In this document: one piece after another, positions 58,421 to 64,000 of the stretch | Layout of the letters: each line of letters opens with the position of its first letter | How positions within the stretch are numbered: the first letter of the stretch is position 1 | From: Flavobacterium sp. | Lineage (GTDB): Bacteria > Bacteroidota > Bacteroidia > Flavobacteriales > Flavobacteriaceae | NCBI GenBank assembly: GCA_016718345.1 | Contig: JADKDN010000001.1 | Span: 381,001-445,000 of the forward strand | Direction of reading: 5' to 3' | DNA: 64,000 nt | The notes under the pieces: model-generated | Database searches by the model: none | Told to the model about the DNA's origin: nothing | The model's input: the letters and a program-made list of their open reading frames with translations, nothing else | Program-made: the position numbers and the translations under genes

Positions 58421-59233
58421 TTATCGTTTAATCATTCGAACCGATTTCACTTTATCCCCTTGGCTAACAATAACGTTGTAAACACCCGATGGATAATTCG
58501 TTCCAATCTCTTTCGTACTCAATTCTGATACAGTAGCTTTTTGAACCTCAAGTTCTCTTCCTATCATATCATATACTTGTACTTGTACCAAATCGTCACT
58601 TGAACTTTGAATGTCTAAGCTAAAGTGTCTCGCAAATGGATTAGGGAAAGCTTTCACCTCAAATACATTCGTGTTGATGTCTTGAGCTGCCATTCTTGCT
58701 GCAGGAGTGCTTACATTACAAGCTGAACCATAACTTTGCCAAGTACCATTATTTATTGCTACTCGTATAGAATAAGTTTTGCCAAATTCTCCTCCTCCAG
58801 GATTCAATTGTGATAAGTTGAAATATCGGTATGGAGAATCAACTGTTCTAACTCCAAATGACCCACCTGTAACTTCGAAACGATATTGTGTAGCTCCAAC
58901 AACAGCATTCGCATATATAGTGGTATTAAGTGAAGGTATCGTTGTTCCGCATCGATTTAACATAATTTGAGTAGTGTTTACGACTACTAATGCTGGTGTG
59001 TAAATCGTACATGGATTTCCGTAAGCCAACCATTGTCCTCCGTAGAAAAGTGATACACTTACTGAATATGATTTGCCATTTTCAGCTACTCCTGATATTT
59101 GTGTTAATGCAAAAGCTCTTAGATTTCTTGGGTCATTATCATAGAAATAGTCCGTTCCATTTTTAGTAACTTTAAAACGATAATCTGTAGCTCCAGTAAT
59201 ACCGTTACAATAGATATGAGTGTATGTCTTCAA
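58421..59233 (-). pseudogene. T9SS type A sorting-domain protein, N-terminus lost at an IS-like element
   Basis: The remaining 270 codons hold two copies of a beta-sandwich repeat of about 90 residues (GITGATDYRFKVTKNG and VVGATQYRFEVTGGSF, each closing with WxxYGxxC), then a short linker and a type A sorting domain (KAFPNPFARHFSLDIQSS, VQVYDMIGRELE, YPSGVYNVIVSQGDKV ending RMIKR). There is no ATG or signal peptide; the frame starts from a TTG right at 59233, 4 bases from the end of the IS3-like element, and the first repeat lacks its first strands. Intact relatives are secreted through type IX secretion and are much longer. The missing 5' part is not visible on the far side of the element. 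Confidence 0.8.
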
Positions 59234-59266
59234 ACTAAAGTGGACTTTTCCTAAGAGAGTATTTAG

Positions 59267-60273
59267 TTAATAATTCAAAGATAAATGATTTTTATTTGTT
59301 GCTGTTAATTTGATTTTTTGGTACTCATTTCTACGGTTAATAATTGTAATTTTCTTTAATCGTTCTCTTTCTTTTAATATTTTGTCACCTCTTCCGTAAT
59401 ATACGTCAGCAGGGGTTAAGTTGTTTAATGATTCATGGTATCGTTCATTATTGTATCGGTAAACAAACTTCTCCAAAGCCGCTTGTAATTCTTCCGGAGC
59501 ATAGTAATTATCGAGTTTTACCACGTTTTTCATAGTTCGGTGATAACGTTCAATTTTACCTTGTGTTTGCGGATGATTGGGCCTTCCGTGAACTTGATCC
59601 ATTTGATAGTTGTCCTTTAAATACGATTTTAGTTCGGTAGCGATGTAACATGAACCATTATCGGATAAGAGCCTTGGCTTTTGTTTGGTAACCAACTTAG
59701 CTTTTACAATAGCTCTGTCAACGGTTCTTTACATCGTCGGCTTTCATATTGGAACAAAGCTCCCAATGCACGATATACCGGCTGTAATCATCCAAAACGG
59801 TACTCAGGTAATACCAACCCCATCCCAGGATTTTAAAGTACGTAAAATCGGTTTGCCACATTTGATGAACAAAGCCTGTTTTGTTGGTAAATTCATCTGC
59901 TGCGCTGAGAAAAATGTGTGCTGGTGCTGTGATTAAACCTCTTGCTTTTAATATTCGGTACACACTTGATTCGGAGATAAAAATCTGTTGTTCATCTGTG
60001 ATTTTATAGGCTAACTCCCTTGAGGATAAATCAGGATACTCTAAAGCAAATTCAACCACCAGATTTTTTGTGATTCAGGAATACTATTCCATTGCCGATT
60101 AGATGCTCGCTTGTTTGGAAGTAATCCATCAACTCCATGTTGACTAAAAGCATGATACCAATTGTAAAAAGTGCTTTTGTTGATTCCAATCTCCCGTAAG
60201 GTTCGATTAACCCCACTTCAGAACGTGTAACCATATGAATGATTTCTTGTTTTTCGGACACTGTAAGACGCAT
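59267..60273 (-). pseudogene. IS3-like OrfB, DDE integrase, frame-broken
   Basis: The N-terminus MRLTVSEKQEIIHMVTRSEV is followed, after a lost G near 60207, by a second helix-turn-helix (NKSTFYNWYH). The integrase core has WQTDFTYFKILGWGWYYLS (first Asp), LDDYSRYIVHWELC, LLSDNGSCYIATELKSYL (second Asp) and QTQGKIERYHRTMKNVV (catalytic Glu), then YRYNNERYHESLNNLTPADV. Frame changes occur near 60207, 60055 and 59725. The rve-type core is complete if repaired. It is probably made as an OrfAB fusion by frameshifting. Confidence 0.82.
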
Positions 60274-60287
60274 ATATCTCCTGACTT

Positions 60288-60643
60288 TTAAAGTGAGTCC
60301 AGCATGGACAAGCTTTTTTTTACGATGTCATAGCGCAATACCAAATCTGCAACCATCTCTTTTAAACGTTGGTTTTCTTTTCTGAGTTCCGCTACTTCAT
60401 CACTGGTAGCTTCTTACTGTATCGCCTGATAATCGTTTCTTACCGGCTTCTAAAAACTCTTTATTCCATTTGTAAAATTGGGATTCATTGATGGAATACT
60501 TTCTGCATAATTCGGCAACAGACATCTCAGCTCGTAAAGCTTCCATAACGATTTGGATTTTCTGTTCCGATGAAAAGATCTTCGGTGTTTCTACGAATTT
60601 CTTTGATGTAGTTTTCTGCAGTTTGTTTCTTTGGTGTTTTCAT
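60288..60643 (-). pseudogene. IS3-like OrfA, helix-turn-helix protein, frame-broken
   Basis: From ATG 60643 the frame starts MKTPKKQTAENYIKEIRR; after a break near 60570 it continues IQIVMEALRAEMSVAEL and CRKYSINESQFYKWNKEFL, a transposase_8-type helix-turn-helix, and after another near 60415 a leucine-zipper-like VAELRKENQRLKEMVADLVL. It ends SLSMLDSL at 60288. The A8 run (reverse strand, 60314-60321) followed by G is a slippery site from which a -1 shift runs on into OrfB without a stop. Confidence 0.72.
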
Positions 60644-60706
60644 GATAATTCAAATTTAAGGTTTTTGAAAACACTCTCTTAGTTTCAATCCAAATCAGTA
60701 CACTTT

Positions 60707-61270
60707 TTGCTGACGATTTACAACTGAGTGCTGAGTTTTTTAAAGTTTTGTTGATAGTTACAAATTTAATTTAGAGTTATCATACTTAATTTAATTAGTT
60801 GTTTATAAAAACTATACAACGAGAAAAATTTATAATAATTTCAAAAAGTTAAAAATAAAATGAGTATTCATAAGCATTTCAAACAACTATTGTTGTGAGC
60901 TACATCGATTAAGTATTTCAAAAATACAGCCATGTTAAGTTAATGTATAGGTGATTTTATACAATTTACCTTTTATAAATTGAATTATATGCTGCAAATT
61001 GTCTCAAAAAGTAGTGATTCAGAATTATAATGCACTAAAAAATATACTTTTTGTAAAATTTATGTTTTTTTGATGGTACTTCTTTTGTGAAATAGTATCA
61101 ATTGTTTAAGACAAAGTCTAACGATACTATAAAAATAGCTGAGATTTAGGGGTGTTAAATGGAATAAGATTCTAATTTATTTGATATATCTTAAATAAAT
61201 TTTGTTTAATGCTAGTACTAATACTGCACTTTATTTAAATTTGAAATTTAATTTATCACCATTCATCCTT
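60707..61270. other. Gene-free AT-rich stretch
   Basis: About 560 bases between the IS3-like element and the ABC ATPase gene. I see no convincing coding frame, RNA gene or hairpin terminator. It may include the former 5' neighbourhood of the truncated T9SS gene, but no sorting-protein coding sequence is recognisable. Confidence 0.6.
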
Positions 61271-62218
61271 ATGTTAATTGTCAAAAATACCTCTTTTTCT
61301 TATAATGATATTCAAGTGATAAATGACATAAGCTTTACTGTTGCTAAAGGGCAAAATATTGCTTTAATAGGTGAAAGTGGTTGTGGAAAAAGCACTCTTC
61401 TTAAATTGATTTACGGATTGTACGATTTGGATAATGGTGAAATCGTTTACAATCAAAAACAAATACTTGGACCTAAATTTAATCTTATTCCTGGTGAAGA
61501 TTATATTAAATATTTAGCTCAGGATTTTGATTTGATGCCCTATATCACTGTAGAGGAAAATGTAGGGAAGTATTTGTCTAATATATACAAACAGGAAAAG
61601 GCGAGACGTGTAAGTGAATTATTAGAAATGGTCGAAATGACCGAATTTGCAAAAGTAAAAGCCAAATTTTTAAGTGGAGGCCAACAGCAAAGAGTAGCAT
61701 TAGCAAAGGTTTTAGCTCTTGAGCCTGAGGTTTTACTCCTTGACGAACCGTTCAGTCAAATTGATACTTTTCGAAAAAATACTCTTCGAAGAAATTTGTT
61801 TCAGTATTTAAAAGAAAAACAAATTACCTGTATTGTAGCTACTCATGATAGTAAGGATATTCTAGCTTTTGCTGATGAAACTATTGTTTTACGCCAAGGA
61901 AAACTACTTGAAAAAGCCGAAACTCAACAAGTGTATACGGCCCTAAAAAATAAATACATTGCCTCACTTTTTGACGAAGTAAACGAAATTTCGAAGCAAC
62001 TATTAGATTCTAATGAATGCGATACAGATACAATTTTAGTATATCCACATCAATTGCAAGTGGTTGAAAAATCAAATTTGAAAGTTAAGATTCAAAACAC
62101 CTTTTTTAAAGGCAACGGATATTTGGTTGAAGCAGTATTCGAAAATCAATTGATTTATTTCGAAAATCCGCAACAATTTAGCCCCAATGAATTTGTTTTT
62201 CTTGCATTGAAACAATAA
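61271..62218 (+). CDS. ABC transporter ATP-binding protein with TOBE-like C-terminal part
   Basis: The ATPase has Walker A LIGESGCGKSTLLKLI, Q-loop YLAQDFDLMPYITVEENVG, signature LSGGQQQRVALAKVLALEP, Walker B VLLLDEPFSQID and switch CIVATHDSKDILAF. Residues from about 235 form a short beta-rich tail (ILVYPHQLQVVEKSNLKVK) like the TOBE regulatory domain of PotA, FbpC or ModC-type importers. I start at ATG 61271 (315 residues), since the upstream codons from 61202 look unlike this family. No permease gene adjoins it, so the transported solute is unknown. Confidence 0.87.
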   Translation: MLIVKNTSFSYNDIQVINDISFTVAKGQNIALIGESGCGKSTLLKLIYGLYDLDNGEIVYNQKQILGPKFNLIPGEDYIKYLAQDFDLMPYITVEENVGKYLSNIYKQEKARRVSELLEMVEMTEFAKVKAKFLSGGQQQRVALAKVLALEPEVLLLDEPFSQIDTFRKNTLRRNLFQYLKEKQITCIVATHDSKDILAFADETIVLRQGKLLEKAETQQVYTALKNKYIASLFDEVNEISKQLLDSNECDTDTILVYPHQLQVVEKSNLKVKIQNTFFKGNGYLVEAVFENQLIYFENPQQFSPNEFVFLALKQ

Positions 62219-62279
62219 TGTTTGACTAAATGATGATTGTAAAGGCTTCTTTTCAATATAGTTATAACGATAAATAGCT

Positions 62280-62287
62280 TATTTTTG
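62280..62287 (+). promoter_or_regulatory. Possible -7 element for the YCF48-like gene
   Basis: TATTTTTG is an exact TAnnTTTG match 16 bases ahead of the ATG at 62304. No TTTG is found at the expected upstream spacing. Confidence 0.35.
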
Positions 62288-62303
62288 ATTAAAATAAATT
62301 CTA

Positions 62304-63578
62304 ATGAAAAAATGGTATTGTTTTCTATTTTTAGTTTCAATTTCGCTACATGCACAGTTGCAATGGCGACCTCTAACTTCTATGGTGTCAAACGGAAATA
62401 ATCAACGTTTTGATGATGTTTTTTTTCTTAATGACAACTTGGGTTGGGCTTTAAATGGGGCTTATGCAGCGGTATATAAAACTACAGATGGAGGCATCAC
62501 TTGGGAAAATCAATTGTCTGAATTAACAACAGCCTTGCCCGGAAATTATTACTTCAGAAATATTGAATTTATTGACGAAAATATCGGTTTTGTAGGTACA
62601 CTCAATGGTGTTTTTTTTAAAACAATTGACGGAGGAACCACATGGACTAAAGTAACAAATTTTCCAACCAATCCTCCAGCCATTTGTGGATTGGATGCTA
62701 TAGGAGCTTCTACAATATACGGTTGTGGAGCTTATTTTTCGCCATCCTATATTATAAAATCTACAGATAAAGGAGAGACTTGGCAATTTATCGACATGAG
62801 TGCTTATGCCAATGCTTTGGTAGAAATTGTATTTTTAGATGAAAACACGGGATATGTTGCAGGAAAAAGTGTCAATGGTGCGGTAGTATTAAAAACGGCT
62901 GACGGAGGAACGACTTGGAATGAAGTATACAATTCTAATATCCCCGGAGAATACGTTTGGAAGCTGCAAATTTTGAGTTCAAATTCCGATGTGCTTTTTG
63001 GTTCGGTGGAAGCGGAGTCGCCCAATTCTGGAAAATTAATTAAGTCTTTCGATGCAGGACTGACGTGGACTAGTAAAAATTTCCCCGATATCAATGTTCA
63101 AGCGGTAGGATTTCTATCAGAAACTCATGGTTGGATGGGAGGGCACATCACAGGATTTTATGAAACTACAGATGGGGGTGATACTTGGGTCAATACCAAT
63201 GTGGGTAGTAATTTAAATCGAATAGTGATTTTGAAAGACAATTTAGCCTATGCATCTGGTACCACAGTCTACAAATTCAGTGAGGGAAATTTGGCTGTAA
63301 CTAATTTCATTGAAAAAGATAGAGCATCTTTACAAGCAGCAATTCATCCCAATCCGATTAAAGACAAGTTAAATCTAACGATGACATTCAACGAAAGTGA
63401 CCATGTTATTATTGAGTTGTATGATAGTGTTGGACATTTAATCAAACAATTGTATAAAGACGATATTGCAACTGCGTCTTCCAAAACCTACACCTTTGAT
63501 TTTCCATATGCCTCGGGAGTCTATATCATCAATCTTCACACGAATACAGGAAGACAGTCTATTAAATTCGTAAAATAG
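62304..63578 (+). CDS. T9SS-secreted YCF48/BNR-repeat protein
   Basis: A signal peptide (MKKWYCFLFLVSISLHAQ) is followed by about six beta-propeller-type repeats with the YCF48/BNR signature, such as VYKTTDGGITWENQL, FFKTIDGGTTWTKV, LKTADGGTTWNEVY and FYETTDGGDTWVNTN. The last 80 residues are a type A sorting domain (AAIHPNPIKDKLNLTM, IELYDSVGHLIKQLY, ASGVYIINLHTNTGRQ, ending IKFVK) that targets it to type IX secretion and cell-surface attachment or release. It is intact at 424 residues. The role is unknown. Confidence 0.9.
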   Translation: MKKWYCFLFLVSISLHAQLQWRPLTSMVSNGNNQRFDDVFFLNDNLGWALNGAYAAVYKTTDGGITWENQLSELTTALPGNYYFRNIEFIDENIGFVGTLNGVFFKTIDGGTTWTKVTNFPTNPPAICGLDAIGASTIYGCGAYFSPSYIIKSTDKGETWQFIDMSAYANALVEIVFLDENTGYVAGKSVNGAVVLKTADGGTTWNEVYNSNIPGEYVWKLQILSSNSDVLFGSVEAESPNSGKLIKSFDAGLTWTSKNFPDINVQAVGFLSETHGWMGGHITGFYETTDGGDTWVNTNVGSNLNRIVILKDNLAYASGTTVYKFSEGNLAVTNFIEKDRASLQAAIHPNPIKDKLNLTMTFNESDHVIIELYDSVGHLIKQLYKDDIATASSKTYTFDFPYASGVYIINLHTNTGRQSIKFVK

Positions 63579-63674
63579 TTGTAATTTTTTGTTGATTTAC
63601 AAAAATATACTACCTTGTAACCTATAATTACGCAGTAAGCAGACCTTTTACACCTCTAACGAAATAAAAATAAA

Positions 63675-64000
63675 ATGATGTATCATTCAAAAATTGCTGG
63701 GCTAGGATATTTTGTTCCTGAAAACATTGTCACCAACGACGATTTGTCTAAAATTATGGATACCAATGACGAATGGATTCAAGAGCGAACAGGAATTCAA
63801 GAGCGAAGACATATCATCAAAGGAAGTGGAGAAACCACCACAACAATGGGAATCAAAGCCGCCAAAATAGCGATTGAACGTTCTGGAGTAGCCAAAGAGG
63901 ATATCGATTTTATTGTTTTTGCTACCATTTCACCAGATTATTATTTCCCAGGACCGGGAGTTTCTCTCCAAAAAGAGTTGGGACTGAAAACCGTTGGAGC
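63675..64000 (+). CDS. fabH: 3-oxoacyl-ACP synthase III (FabH-like), start of gene
   Basis: The first 108 codons of a ketoacyl synthase III are present, running off the window. They read KIAGLGYFVPENIVTNDDL, TNDEWIQERTGIQERR, then AAKIAIERSGVAKEDIDFIV and ATISPDYYFPGPGVSLQKEL, which are the conserved N-terminal FabH motifs. The catalytic Cys lies beyond the window, so true FabH cannot be told from related enzymes such as those of aryl-polyene or DarB-like flexirubin/dialkylresorcinol synthesis. ATGs at 63675 and 63678 are both possible starts. Confidence 0.88.
   Translation, partial: MMYHSKIAGLGYFVPENIVTNDDLSKIMDTNDEWIQERTGIQERRHIIKGSGETTTTMGIKAAKIAIERSGVAKEDIDFIVFATISPDYYFPGPGVSLQKELGLKTVG

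Larger units (their letters stand above)
59237..60706 (-). mobile_element. IS3-like insertion sequence
   Basis: An element of about 1,470 bases with imperfect terminal repeats, AAAGTGGACT at 59237-59246 and its counterpart AAAGTGTACT (reverse strand) at 60697-60706. A second shared motif, CTAAGAGAGTNTTT, lies just inside each end (59251-59264 and about 60668-60682). It encodes an OrfA with a helix-turn-helix and a DDE integrase OrfB, in IS3-family order. I could not find a clear target-site duplication. Both open frames carry breaks, so the copy as read would be inactive. Confidence 0.75.

Noticed and set aside
59685..59936. Plus-strand frame of 83 codons in the IS element
   Set aside because: The minus strand encodes the DDE integrase core with its catalytic residues over the same stretch.

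Overview
The window is AT-rich DNA from a Bacteroidota bacterium, most likely Flavobacterium or a close relative. The evidence is the low-GC codon use, type IX secretion (T9SS) sorting domains, a PorV-like protein, a DUF4105/Lnb protein, promoters of the TTTG-N19-TAnnTTTG type, and flavobacterial housekeeping genes. There are no rRNA or tRNA genes and no CRISPR array that I can see.

Bases 1 to 43,926 form one large surface-polysaccharide locus (O-antigen or capsule), almost all on the plus strand. It opens with a sugar acyltransferase end, a PLP aminotransferase and a WbpM/PglF-type 4,6-dehydratase. This trio is typical of UDP-N,N'-diacetylbacillosamine synthesis. Next come a Wza-like export lipoprotein and a Wzc-like tyrosine kinase with a Tyr-Gly tail. 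A short reversed island (6607-8220) holds a GT14-type transferase and a gutted CpsB/YwqE phosphatase gene. Then come a Wzm/Wzt ABC exporter, many GT2 and GT-B glycosyltransferases, methyltransferases and WecB. NeuB-, NeuC- and NeuA-like genes follow; with the bacillosamine genes they fit a CMP-legionaminic acid pathway. An AsnB homologue and a fused glutaminase-WbpG/PseA-type sugar amidotransferase suggest amidated or acetimidoylated sugars. The locus ends with a Wzx flippase, a 904-residue multi-domain glycosyltransferase, more transferases, an O-antigen polymerase/ligase and a WcaJ-type initiating phosphoglycosyltransferase.

Bases 43,906 to 56,020 are mostly housekeeping: Lnb-like DUF4105, PorV-like protein, PssA, a small DUF5808-like protein, LptB, an AhpD-like protein, TatC, a KdsD-type isomerase, RecQ, a thioredoxin-fold lipoprotein-type protein and an FAD dehydrogenase. 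Several also concern the envelope. Bases 56,223 to 64,000 carry GapN, a decayed gene, a T9SS cargo gene cut short next to an IS3-like element, an ABC ATPase, a YCF48-like T9SS cargo protein and the start of FabH.

About thirty genes' worth of single-base frame breaks are scattered through the window, nearly all in homopolymers and nearly all repaired by adding one base. I read most of these as sequencing or assembly errors, so such genes are listed as single CDSs with the breaks noted. Three genes look different: they lack whole internal segments (7729-8220, 19656-20209, probably 26635-27555).
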